Below are positions 53,576 to 64,000 of a stretch of DNA of 64,000 nt, one piece after another. Both the position numbers and the translations under genes were made by a program. Numbering within the stretch: the stretch's first letter is position 1; each line of letters opens with the position of its first letter. Below the pieces are notes generated by a model that was not told the DNA's origin, did no database searches, and saw nothing but the letters and a program-made list of their open reading frames with translations. Where the stretch lies: contig JASKMD010000003.1 of assembly GCA_030144725.1 (NCBI GenBank), forward strand, positions 5,607,587 through 5,671,586, given 5' to 3'. Source of the stretch: Haematococcus lacustris. Its lineage: Eukaryota > Chlorophyta > Chlorophyceae > Chlamydomonadales > Haematococcaceae.

Positions 53576-56158
53576 TTAGTCAAGCCCTCCACCATCCTCC
53601 AGGGGTGCACCCAGGTGCAGCTGCAGGCAGAGGGGGCCCTAGGGCGGGTGCTGCGGGTAGACGGGGAGCTCGCAGGCCCTGTGTCCCTAGTGTGCGTGTA
53701 CGCCTCGGCGCAGCAGGCAGTGCGGCCAGCGTTCCACGCAGAGTGCCTCCCTGCTTGCCTCCCGCCAGCCGCCGACCGCCGCCTCCTCCTCATGGGGGGC
53801 GACTTCAGCGGCATCCTAGCCCCCGTGAACAGAGTGGGCATCCCGCAGGGCTCGCAGCATGGGGAGGCCTGGGTGGGCAGCCGGGGCTAGGGGGCGGAGC
53901 AGCTGCGGCAGCTGGTGGGTGAGCGGGGGTTGGTGGACCCGTGGCGCCATCTGCACCCCTCCAAGAGAGACCTCACCCACTTCAACGAGCGTTGGCAGAC
54001 GGGAGCGCGCCTCGACCGGTGGTACATCTCGGAGGAGCTGGTGCAGTGGCAGATGGACAACGCCATTCAGGGGGTGCTGCCAGTGCCCACCGACCACCGG
54101 CCCGTGTCAGTGGCAGTGTGCCCCCCCGACCTGCCTCTCACCGTCCCCGCTCCCTGGCAGCTGCACCCCGCCCACCTCGACAACCCTGACCTGCTGGACT
54201 CCCTCAAGGACTTCCTCCTGGCGGATGAACATCACCACGAGGCTGCGAGTCAGCTGGGGCTGCCTAGGGATGGGCACAGGGCCAGGTGGGCCCGCATCAA
54301 GCAGGGCATGGCCATGCGTGCCCAACACATCCTGCGGGCCCAGCGCCGCGCGCAGCGTGACCTGCAGCAGCGCAGGGAGAAGGCGGCTGCAGTGGCCAAG
54401 GCTCACCTCGTGCGGCAGTTGGTGCGGGTGGAGCGAGAGGGGGAGGCTGAGGTGCAGGCGGCGCAACACCTGGGAGAGGCCGCAGCCCTGGCGGGTGTGG
54501 GGGCGAGGGAGCAGGGGGCCCAACAGTCCCTGCTGGCCAGCGCAGTCCTCGACCAGTACTACGGCGACCGCTCCTCCTTCTACTTCTACCATCGCGACCA
54601 GCCCGCGGACACCCCCACCCTCATCCCCTCTCTCCAGCTCCCCGGCCAGCCAGGTCAGCCAGCAGACCTTACCACGCCGGCCGGGGTGAAGGCAGCGTGC
54701 AGGGCGTTCCAGAAGCACTACTCAGCCGCCGAGCCAACCGGAGTCTACGCAGGCAAGCCGGTGGACACAGCTGCGCGCGCCACGCTGCTCGACAGCCTCA
54801 CCTCCCACCTCACCCCCACCCAGGCCAGGGCTGCCGAGGGCCCCGATGGCAGCCTTGTGCTGTCAGAGGAGGAGCTAGGCCGGGCTCTGCAGGGCTGCGC
54901 GCACAGCAAGGCCCCGGGGCTAGATGGGCTGCCCATGGAGGTCTATGAACGGCTGTGGGTGGAGCTGGGGCGGCCGCTGCGGGCCATGTTTCAAGAGGCC
55001 CTGGCAGACACCACTGACCCTGCCCCGCTGGCTGAGTTCTTGACCGGCATCATCACCCTCGTGCCCAAGGCTGGCAAGCCGAGGGACCAGGTGGCCGGCT
55101 ACCGCCCCATCACGCTCCTCAACTGCGACGTGCGCCTGGTGGCCAGGGCAGTGGAGGACCGGCTGCAGCTGCCCTTGGACCTGTTGGTGTCCCCCTCCCA
55201 ATCGGCCAGCAACTTGGGCAGGGACATCAGCGACAGCGTGCAGTTCCACCTGGGACTGCTGGAGTACCTGCAGCAGCGGGGCAGCCCAACCTGGCTGTTG
55301 TTGCTGGACCTTGCGGGGGCCTATGACAACGTGTCCTGGGGCTTGCTCCAGGACACGATGAAGGCCATGGGGTGCCGCCGGGAGGGGCATGTGCGCTGGG
55401 CTCAGCTGCTGCCCCGGGGGGCCATGAGCCAGGTGCTGGTCAACGGCTACCTCACCGACAGCTTCCCCCTTGCGTCGGGGCTGCTGCATGGCAGCGGGGC
55501 CTCCCCGCTCTACTGCTCTACTGGTGCATCGTGCTCCAGTCGCTGGTCAGCTACCTCAGCTCGCTCCAGCTGGCAGGCCGCATCAGCACCCCCACCATCC
55601 CCTCTTGCCCTCTGGCCATGCACAGGGCCGCCCTGACCCCCGCGCTCCCCTATAAGGAGTATGCAGACGACCTCACCATCGTGGTGCTCGATCGAGTCAG
55701 AGACGGGAAGGTGGTAGTGGAGGCCCTGGGCCTGTTCCGCGCCGCTGGAGGCCCTGCGCTGAGTGTGAGCAAGAGCCCAGCCCTGCCGTGCGCCCAGCCA
55801 GAGACTGGGCCGGGTAACCAGGAGGGCTCGGGCCCCGAGGGGGCGGGGAGGGGAGGAAGGGGGGGGGAAGGGGGGAAGGGGGCGGCCAGGGGCAAGTGGG
55901 CGAGCAGGGGCTGGGGGGTGGGCTGGGGGGAGGTGGCGGGCAAGGACAGCAGCAGGGCGGGCGGGAGCAGGGTGGGGAGCAGGAGCCGGAGGTGTTCATC
56001 CCAGCTGTCCGAGCGGGGGTGCAAGTGCGCCACCTGGATGTCCCTCTTGGGGCGGCCTCCTACGCTGCCACCAGCGAGGCCGCCTTCGGTGGGGTTGCGG
56101 CGGCCATGATGGCAGCCTCCCTCCCTTGACGGCCCCAAGGCCTCAACCTCCTGGGGCG
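53576..56158 (+). pseudogene. LINE endonuclease (APE type) and RT, unit 1
   Basis: The endonuclease starts within the domain: VSLVCVYASAQQA (about 53680-53720), LMGGDFSGIL with the metal-binding Asp (about 53791-53820), RLDRWYISEE (about 54010-54040) and TDHRPVSVAV with the catalytic His (about 54090-54118). A TAG at 53888-53890 divides the domain. After the linker, RT has LDLAGAYDNVSW and, following the shared 8-bp duplication, an intact YADDLT (about 55661-55678). The single frame 53915-55636 is 573 codons. Inactive because of the stop and the frameshift. Confidence 0.88.
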
Positions 56159-56608
56159 GTTGTTTTTCTTGTTTAGAGAGGAGCATTACAAGAGAGTGAG
56201 AATGACTAAAGAAAAGAAGAAAAGAAAGACTACAACAAACATGGTACCCACATACACGAACCCCAAGCACCCCACCCAAACACAGCGGTCCACCCACCCC
56301 AAGCAAATATCCACACACCCCAAGCAAAGGTCCACACCCCACAAGCAACCCCCTCCCAAGGACAACGTCAAGACACTCCCCCACACCACCGCCCTCCCCC
56401 CTAGCTCTGCACACCTCCCCAAACCCTCCCCACAGAACTACCCACACGAGCCTAAGCCCCGCCCCTCGACCTGAAGCCTAGAACCCTACCCCCAACGCTC
56501 AAACCAAGACCACCTAAGCCCCCGATCCCCTGACACCCAGACACCCCCCCGAAGCTGAGCCCACCCCACCCACGGAACGCCCTAAGCCCCCACCAGCAAC
56601 CCTGCAGC

Positions 56609-58225
56609 TCAGGCTGGCTCGACGGGGAAGGAGACGGGCCACTGCAAGGAGAGGCGAACCACAAGCTCTCCCGCCCCCTGCGCCCTGCCCTCCCCCTGCC
56701 TAGGACTCCCTGCTGCCCTCTCCTCCTCCACTCCTCCTGCCCCAACCCTCCTCTCTGCCCCCTCCTGCCCTCCCCACAGCTGGTCGAAGTGGGCAACGTC
56801 CAGCTCCTCGTCCTTTCCCTTGAACCAGGTGGATGGCACAGCGCCGCAGAGGCCCACGCGGATGTTACTCCCCGCCCGATGCCAGTCACGCTTGACGGCC
56901 GTGGTGAGGGTGGAGATGACCTCCTCCACGACCCGCCTCGCCACCTGCTGTGGCTGCAGGGCTGTAGCGGCTCCTGAGCTGCGGAGGCGCCACACTGCGC
57001 CCAGGTAGGCCACGCGCAGCCGCAGCCACAGCAGGCTGTCAGGGGGCTGGAAGGGGGAGTCCTCGCCGCGGGTGGCGCGCCCACTGAGGAGCAGCATGGC
57101 GTCGCCCGAGGGGGGGCGGGTGCCTGTGAGGCGGCCGTACACGTCCAGCACCCACTCCCAGGCTGGGACCACGGCGGGGCAGGTCAGGAAGGCGTGGGTG
57201 AGAGTCTCCAAGTGCCCCGGCTGGCAGAAGCGGCAGGCTGATGAGCCCGGGGCAGCCGTACCCTTGAGGATGTGGCCCCACAAGGCCCCCACCATGAGGC
57301 TGGCGTGAAGCACCCGCTAGGCCACGATGACGTCCTCCCGACGAAGGGTGGGGTCTAGCAGCTCCTTCCACACCTTCGCACACGGCTGGCCCGCCAGAAC
57401 ACCCACAGCCAGCTGGTCCACCGTGTCGGCCCGGGGGGCGGGCTGAGCAAGTGGACGCCGGCCCCCACGCCGCTACTGGGCCTCCAGCTGCCGCTCAGCC
57501 TGCTGGGCCGCCCTCATCTGCGGCGAGGGTCGCTGGTGCGCCCTGGCGGAGGTGTCAAGCCAGCGAGGGGGTTGGCTGCCCTACACCTCCTCGGGGCACT
57601 CCTACAAAACTCCTACAAAATATGTTTTATTTTCTGCAAACTACCATCTATCAAAATTCCAGCCCGATCGGACAAGGTCGGTCAACACGCAGGGACGGAC
57701 GCAGGGATTAATTTGTAGGAGTGGGAGCCGCTCCTCCGCATCCCTGCCCTGCTGTTCCCGCTCCCCCGCTGCCCCCTGATCTGCCACCTGCTGCGCGCTG
57801 GCCTCCCACTTGAGCTCCAGCTCCCTCAGGGCCCCATCAGCCACCGCTGCCACCTCCGGTTCGCCCGCTGCCCTGGGGGGGCGCACACCCCACAGCGCAG
57901 GCCACAGGCCCCCACTGGGTGGGTAGAGGGGGTTGGCACTGACGCGCTGGAGCTGGTGGAGGCGCACCCTGGCATGCTTGACCGAGAAGTCCAGCAGGGT
58001 GGTGGTGCCCATGCCCCACACCTGAGGATCCAGCTGCAGGTGAGCCCAGGGGCCCAAGAGCCACTCCTTCTTAGGCCAAGTGCCAGGCCCCTGGTCAGCT
58101 GGGTCGGCAGCCTGCCCTCCCGCCCCGCCCCCTGCTCCCCTACGCCCTCCACCTCCTCCACGCCCTCGCCCCCTGACCCCGCCCCGCCACCTTGCACGCC
58201 CCCCTCCCCTGCCAACCGCCCTTCT
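56609..58225 (-). pseudogene. LINE C-terminal region, unit 2
   Basis: Minus-strand homologue with the same Trp-to-TAG and Gln-to-TAG changes as units 1 and 3. Interrupted by the MITE at 57597-57723 in the acidic/Gln-rich segment. Confidence 0.85.
57597..57723. mobile_element. 127-bp MITE with 12-bp terminal inverted repeats
   Basis: Ends CACTCCTACAAA and TTTGTAGGAGTG, a perfect inverted pair. It is inserted in a GGGG run of LINE sequence: units 1 and 3 read TCGGGGAGCC here, and unit 2 has two extra G, so the target duplication is 2 bp (GG). It is AT-rich relative to its surroundings. CACT termini and a short duplication recall CACTA (EnSpm)-type transposons, which is an inference only. Confidence 0.88.
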
Positions 58226-58262
58226 ACACCCCGGCACCGGCAGCTCCTAGGGCTGGCTTGTT

Positions 58263-60846
58263 TTTGTCAAGCCCTCCACCATCCTCCAGGGGTGCACCCA
58301 GGTGCAGCTGCAGGCAGAGGGGGCCCTAGGGCGGGTGCTGCGGGTAGACGGGGAGCTCGCAGGCCCTGTGTCCCTAGTGTGCGTGTACGCCCCGGCGCAG
58401 CAGGCAGAGCGGCCAGCGTTCCACGCAGAGTGCCTCCCTGCTTGCCTCCCGCCAGCCGCCGACCGCCGCCTCCTCCTCATGGGGGGCGACTTCAGCGGCA
58501 TCCTAGCCCCCGTGAACAGAGTGGGCATCCCGCAGGGCTCGCAGCATGGGGAGGCCTGTGTGGGCAGCCGGGGCTAGGGGGCGGAGCAGCTGCGGCAGCT
58601 GGTGGGTGAGCGGGGGTTGGTGGACCCGTGGCGCCATCTGCACCCCTCCAAGAGAGACCTCACCCACTTCAGCGAGCGTTGGCAGACGGGAGCGCGCCTC
58701 GACCGGTGGTACATCTCGGAGGAGCTGGTGCAGTGGCAGATGGACAACGCCATTCAGGGGGTGCTGCTAGTGCCCACCGACCACCGGCCCGTGTCAGTGG
58801 CAGTGTGCCCCCCCGACCTGCCTCTCACCGTCCCCGCTCCCTGGCAGCTGCACCCCGCCCACCTCGACAACCCTGACCTGCTGGACTGCCTCAAGGACTT
58901 CCTCCTGGCGGATGAACATCACCACGAGGCTGCGAGTCAGCTGGGGCTGCCTAGGGATGGGCACAGGGCCAGGTGGGCCCGCATCAAGCAGGGCATGGCC
59001 ATGCGTGCCCAACACATCCTGCGGGCCCAGCGCCGCGCGCAGCGTGACCTGCAGCAGCGCAGGGAGAAGGCGGCTGCAGTGGCCAAGGCTCACCTCGTGC
59101 GGCAGTTGGTGCGGGTGGAGCGAGAGGGGGAGGCTGAGGTGCAGGCGGCGCAGCACCTGGGAGAGGCCGCAGCCCTGGCGGGTGTGGGGGCGAGGGAGCA
59201 GGGGGCCCAACAGTCCCTGCTGGCCAGCGCAGTCCTCGACCAGTACTACGGCGACCGCTCCTCCTTCTACTTCTACCATCGCGACCAGCCCGCGGACACC
59301 CCCACCCTCATCTCCTCTCTCCAGCTCCCCGGCCAGCCAGGTCAGCCAGCAGACCTTACCACGCCGGCCGGGGTGAAGGCAGCGTGCAGGGCGTTCCAGA
59401 AGCACTACTCAGCCGCCGAGCCAACCGGAGTCTACGCAGGCAAGCCGGTGGACACAGCTGCGCGCGCCACGCTGCTCGACAGCCTCACCTCCCACCTCAC
59501 CCCCACCCAGGCCAGGGCTGCCGAGGGCCCCGATGGCAGCCTTGTGCTGTCAGAGGAGGAGCTAGGCCGGGCTCTGCAGGGCTGCGCGCACAGCAAGGCC
59601 CCGGGGCTAGATGGGCTGCCCATGGAGGTCTATGAACGGCTGTGGGTGGAGCTGGGGCGGCCGCTGCGGGCCATGTTGCAAGAGGCCCTGGCAGACACCA
59701 CTGACCCTGCCCCGCTGGCTGAGTTCTTGACCGGCATCATCACCCTCGTGCCCAAGGCTGGCAAGCCGAGGGACCAGGTGGCCGGCTACCGCCCCATCAC
59801 GCTCCTCAACTGCGACGTGCGCCTGGTGGCCAGGGCAGTGGAGGACCGGCTGCAGCTGCCCTTGGACCTGTTGGTGTCCCCCTCCCAATCGGCCAGCAAC
59901 CTGGGCAGGGACATCAGCGACAGCGTGCAGTTCCACCTGGGACTGCTGGAGTACCTGCAGCAGCGGGGCAGCCCAACCTGGCTGTTGTTGCTGAACCTTG
60001 CGGGGGCCTATGACAACGTGTCCTGGGGCTTGCTCTAGGACACGATGAAGGCCATGGGGTGCCGCCGGGAGGGGCATGTGCGCTGGGCTCAGCTGCTGCC
60101 CCGGGGGGCCATGAGCCAGGTGCTGGTCAACGGCTACCTCAACGACAGCTTCCCCCTTGCGTCGGGGATGCTGCAGGGCAGCGGGGCCTCCCCGCTCTAC
60201 TGCTCTACTGGTGCATCGTGCTCCAGTCGCTGGTCAGCTACCTCAGCTCGCTCCAGCTGGCAGGCCGCATCAGCACCCCCACCATCCCCTCTTGCCCTCT
60301 GGCCATGCACAGGGCCGCCCTGACCCCCGCGCTCCCCTATAAGGAGTATGCAGACGACCTCACCATCGTGGTGCTCGATCGAGTCAGAGACGGGAAGGTG
60401 GTAGTGGAGGCCCTGGGCCTGTTCCGCGCCGCTGGAGGCCCTGCGCTGAGTGTGAGCAAGAGCCCAGCCCTGCCGTGCGCCCAGCCAGAGCCTGGGCCGG
60501 GTAACCAGGAGGGCTCGGGCCCCGAGGGGGCGGGGAGGGGAGGAAGGGGGGGGGAAGGGGGGAAGGGGGCGGCCAGGGGCAAGTGGGCGAGCAGGGGCTG
60601 GGGGGTGGGCTGGGGGAAGGTGGCGGGCAAGGACAGCAGCAGGGCGGGCGGGAGCAGGGTGGGGAGCAGGAGCCGGAGGTGTTCATCCCAGCTGTCCGAG
60701 CGGGGGTGCAAGTGCACCACCTGGATGTCCCTCTTGGGGCGGCCTCCTACGCTGCCACCAGCGAGGCCGCCTTCGGTGGGGTTGCGGCGGCCATGATGGC
60801 AGCCTCCCTCCCTTGACGGCCCCAAGGCCTCAACCTCCTGGGGCGG
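58263..60846 (+). pseudogene. LINE endonuclease and RT, unit 2
   Basis: As in unit 1, with the shared TAG in the endonuclease (58575-58577) and the 8-bp frameshift. Private lesions: the motif A aspartate is Asn (LLLNLAGAYD, about 59988-60020), and a Gln codon is TAG just after NVSWGLL (about 60036-60038). The YADDLT motif is intact (about 60348-60365). Confidence 0.88.
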
Positions 60847-61138
60847 TTGTTTTTCTTGTTTAGAGAGGAGCATTACAAGAGAGTGAGAATGACTAACGAA
60901 AAGAAGAAAAGAAAGACTACAACAAACATGGTACCCACATACACGAACCCCAAGCACCCCACCCAAACACAGCGGTCCACCCACCCCAAGCAAAGGTCCA
61001 CACACCCCAAGCAAAGGTCCACACCCCACAAGCAACCCCCTCCCAAGGACAACGTCAAGACACTCCCCCACACCACCGCCCTCCCCCCTAGCTCTGCACA
61101 CCTCCCCAAACCCTCCCCACAGAACTACCCACACGAGC

Positions 61139-62785
61139 CTAAGCCCCGCCCCTCGACCTGAAGCCTAGAACCCTACCCCCAACGCTCAAACCAAGACCAC
61201 CTAAGCCCCCGATCCCCTGACACCCAGACACCCCCCCGAAGCTGAGCCCACCCCACCCACGGAACGCCCTAAGCCCCCACCAGCAATCCTGCAGCTCAGG
61301 CTGGCTCGACGGGGAAGGGGACGGGCCACTGCAAGGAGAGGCGAACCACAAGCTCTCCCGCCCCTGCGCCCTGCCCTCCCCCTGCCTAGGACTCCCTGCT
61401 GCCCTCTCCTCCTCCACTCCTCCTGCCCCAACCCTCCTCTCTGCCCCCTCCTGCCCTCCCCACAGCTGGTCGAAGTGGGCAGCGTCCAGCTCCTCGTCCT
61501 TTCCCTTGAACCAGGTGGATGGCACAGCGCCGCAGAGGCCCACGCGGATGTTACTCCCCGCCCGATGCCAGTCACGCTTGACGGCCGTGGTGAGGGTGGA
61601 GATGACCTCCTCCACGACCCGCCTCGCCACCTGCTGTGGCTGCAGGGCTGTAGCGGCTCCTGAGCTGCGGAGGCGCCACACTGCGCCCAGGTAGGCCACG
61701 CGCAGCCGCAGCCACAGCAGGCTGTCAGGGGGCTGGAAGGGGGAGTCCTCGCCGCGGGTGGCGCGCCCACTGAGGAGCAGCATGGCGTCGCCCGAGGGGG
61801 GGCGGGTGCCTGTGAGGCGGCCGTACACGTCCAGCACCCACTCCCAGGCTGGGACCACGGCGGGGCAGGTCAGGAAGGCGTGGGTGAGAGTCTCCAAGTG
61901 CCCCGGCTGGCAGAAGCGGCAGGCTGATGAGCCCGGGGCAGCCGTACCCTTGAGGATGTGGCCCCACAAGGCCCCCACCATGAGGCTGGCGTGAAGCACC
62001 CGCTAGGCCACAATGACGTCCTCCCGACGAAGGGTGGGGTCTAGCAGCTCCTTCCACACCTTGGCACACGGCTGGCCCGCCAGAACACCCACAGCCAGCT
62101 GGTCCACCGTGTCGGCCCGGGGGGCGGGCTGAGCAAGTGGACGCCTGCCCCCACGCCGCTACTGGGCCTCCAGCTGCCGCTCAGCCTGCTGGGCCGCCCT
62201 CATCTGCGGCGAGGGTCGCTGGTGCGCCCTGGCGGAGGTATCAAGCCAGCGAGGGGGTTGGCTGCCCTGCACCTCCTCGGGGAGCCGCTCCTCCGCATCC
62301 CTGCCCTGCTGTTCCCGCTCCCCCGCTGCCCCCTGATCTGCCACCTGCTGCGCGCTGGCCTCCCACTTGAGCTCCAGCTCCCTCAGGGCCCCATCAGCCA
62401 CCGCTGCCACCTCCGGTTCGCCCGCTGCCCTGGGGGGGCGCACACCCCACAGCGCAGGCCACAGGCCCCCACTGGGTGGGTAGAGGGGGTTGGCACTGAC
62501 GCGCTGGAGCTGGTGGAGGCGCACCCTGGCATGCTTGACCGAGAAGTCCAGCAGGGTGGTGGTGCCCATGCCCCACACCTGAGGATCCAGCTGCAGGTGA
62601 GCCCAGGGGCCCAAGAGCCACTCCTTCTTAGGCCAAGTGCCAGGCCCCTGGTCAGCTGGGTCGGCAGCCTGCCCTCCCGCCCCGCCCCCTGCTCCCCTAC
62701 GCCCTCCACCTCCTCCACGCCCTCGCCCCCTGACCCCGCCCCGCCACCTTGCACGCCCCCCTCCCCTGCCAACCGCCCTTTTACA
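61139..62785 (-). pseudogene. LINE C-terminal region, unit 3
   Basis: Minus-strand homologue of 52050-53550 with the same stop codons. A one-base deletion near 61363 fuses the end of the frame to 3' UTR sequence, giving the longer 286-codon frame 61139-61999. Confidence 0.85.
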
Positions 62786-62819
62786 CCCCGGCACCGGCAG
62801 CTCCTAGGGCTGGCTTGTT

Positions 62820-63644
62820 TTTGTCAAGCCCTCCACCATCCTCCAGGGGTGCACCCAGGTGCAGCTGCAGGCAGAGGGGGCCCTAGGGCGGGTGCTGCGG
62901 GTAGACGGGGAGCTCGCAGGCCCTGTGTCCCTAGTGTGCGTGTACGCCCCGGCGCAGCAGGCAGAGCGGCCAGCGTTCCACGCAGAGTGCCTCCCTGCTT
63001 GCCTCCCGCCAGCCGCCGACCGCCGCCTCCTCCTCATGGGGGGCGACTTCAGCGGCATCCTAGCCCCCGTGAACAGAGTGGGCATCCCGCAGGGCTCGCA
63101 GCATGGGGAGGCCTGGGTGGGCAGCCGGGGCTAGGGGGCGGAGCAGCTGCGGCAGCTGGTGGGTGAGCGGGGGTTGGTGGACCCGTGGCGCCATCTGCAC
63201 CCCTCCAAGAGAGACCTCACCCACTTCAGCGAGCGTTGGCAGACGGGAGCGCGCCTCGACCGGTGGTACATCTCGGAGGAGCTGGTGCAGTGGCAGATGG
63301 ACAACGCCATTCAGGGGGTGCTGCCAGTGCCCACCGACCACCGGCCCGTGTCAGTGGCAGTGTGCCCCCCCAACCTGCCTCTCACCGTCCCCGCTCCCTG
63401 GCAGCTGCACCCCGCCCACCTCGACAACCCTGACCTGCTGGACTGCCTCAAGGACTTCCTCCTGGCGGATGAACATCACCACGAGGCTGCGAGTCAGCTG
63501 GGGCTGCCTAGGGATGGGCACAGGGCCAGGTGGGCCCGCATCAAGCAGGGCATGGCCATGCGTGCCCAGCACATCCTGCGGGCCCAGCGCCGCGCGCAGC
63601 GTGCCCTGCAGCAGTGCAGGGAGAAGGCGGCTGCAGTGGCCAAG
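62820..63644 (+). pseudogene. LINE endonuclease, unit 3
   Basis: VSLVCVYAPAQQAERP, LMGGDFSGIL and RLDRWYISEE as in the other units, with the shared TAG at 63132-63134. It ends in the linker at the RLE insertion. Confidence 0.85.
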
Positions 63645-64000
63645 AAAGAAGAAAGAAAGAAAGAAGAAAGAAAGAAAACTACTCCGGTACAAACCGGCGT
63701 GCATTAAGGGAGGAGCTTCCGCCTGTGGCGCGGCCTGCTCCCACCTCCAAACGTTGGACACAGGCTGGACATGTCCCCATCAAGCTGCCCTAGCTGTAGC
63801 CACAGACCACAGCTAGCACCCAAGGCAAACAAAGAGGCATGAGAGGAGCAAAGACTAGTGCACTCGGCAGCTGGCCTTATCTCTTCTCCTCGTTGACGAG
63901 AGCAATTCCAGCCTTGTCCGCCGGATGTCGCACTAAAAGCTGAAGTTCAGGCTCCAAAAGACCAAACTTCAGCTGTCAGCCAACGTTCCGCGTTGAGGTA
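63645..64000 (-). mobile_element. 3' end of a third RLE-type element (minus orientation)
   Basis: In minus sense the element ends with CTCCTCCCTTAATGCACGCC, a hairpin (63684-63688 with 63693-63697), TAGT and a CTTT/CTT tail (63645-63680), matching the ends at 569-754 and 49600-49716. About 300 bp of its 3' part is present and the rest lies beyond the window. No coding motif was recognised in this part. Confidence 0.75.

Larger units (their letters stand above)
51602..56159. mobile_element. LINE array unit 1 (4558 bp, 5'-inverted LINE)
   Basis: Left to right: LINE 3' end and 3' UTR (51602-52010, minus), C-terminal coding region (52050-53550, minus), inversion junction near 53560-53575, then EN-RT in plus orientation to 56159. 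Read on the minus strand this is an inverted 5' half followed by a normal 3' half, which is what twin-primed reverse transcription produces. The 3' UTR starts with an A/C-rich tail (ACAAGAAAAACAA in minus sense). It follows unit 0 with no intervening sequence. Confidence 0.85.
56160..60846. mobile_element. LINE array unit 2 (4687 bp, contains a MITE)
   Basis: Same structure as unit 1. Its length exceeds unit 1 by 129 bp, exactly the 127-bp MITE at 57597-57723 plus a 2-bp duplication, so the units otherwise have equal length. Confidence 0.88.
60847..63644. mobile_element. LINE array unit 3, truncated by an RLE element
   Basis: Same order as the other units up to the linker after the endonuclease, where the sequence GTGGCCAAG is followed by the AAAGAAG tail of a minus-strand RLE element. 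The RT part is not in the window. Confidence 0.85.

Noticed and set aside
53392..53922. Plus-strand 176-codon frame and its equivalents in other units
   Set aside because: Antisense to the LINE C-terminal region running into out-of-frame endonuclease; codes for no conserved motif.

Overview
The window looks like nuclear DNA of a GC-rich green alga, most likely of the order Chlamydomonadales. The reasons are a gene densely split by short GT-AG introns, chromovirus-type Ty3/gypsy elements, non-LTR elements carrying an APE-type or a restriction-like (RLE) endonuclease, palindromic MITEs and very long low-complexity tracts. Interstitial TTAGGG/TTTAGGG repeats in an intron fit some chlamydomonadalean lineages (a Haematococcus-like alga is a guess only). 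Two runs of exactly 500 N (25926-26425, 42167-42666) are scaffold gaps of unknown true size.

Layout. 1-754: 3' end of an RLE-type non-LTR retrotransposon, inserted in a chromovirus pol gene (755-3268) that ends in a polypurine tract and a 236-bp LTR. 3790-4231: a palindromic CAGG-NN-CCTG tandem array with a conserved 113-bp end module. 5070-7119: three palindromic MITEs. 7370-13440: a mainly minus-strand APE-type LINE and rearranged fragments of it. 14100-15230: microsatellites and a MITE fragment. 15620-18735: a minus-strand hypothetical gene, apparently degenerate, with an intron filled by (CCCAG)n. 19616-24481: fragments of two further gypsy elements, the second ending at a second copy of the 113-bp module and its array (24482-25330).

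Cellular genes. 26432-27404 (minus) holds the first three coding exons of an inosine/uridine-preferring nucleoside hydrolase, cut by the first gap. 30507-42079 (minus) holds a ClpB/Hsp100 disaggregase in 19 recognisable exons (818 codons) covering both AAA+ modules, the middle domain and an unusual C-terminal extension. Its N domain is missing at the second gap, which lies among LINE fragments. 45645-48454 (plus) is a six-exon tyrosine-recombinase-like (Crypton/DUF3504-type) gene with an in-frame stop.

48730-63644 is a tandem array of one dead LINE insertion. Each complete unit is 4558 bp and has its EN-RT half inverted relative to its 3' half, the structure expected from twin priming. All units share the same premature stops and the same 8-bp frameshift, so the array grew by DNA duplication and not by renewed retrotransposition. 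One unit carries a 127-bp MITE. Two units are interrupted by RLE-type elements whose 3' ends carry a conserved hairpin whose stem sequence varies between copies. The window is therefore a transposon graveyard around two identifiable host genes (nucleoside hydrolase and ClpB).
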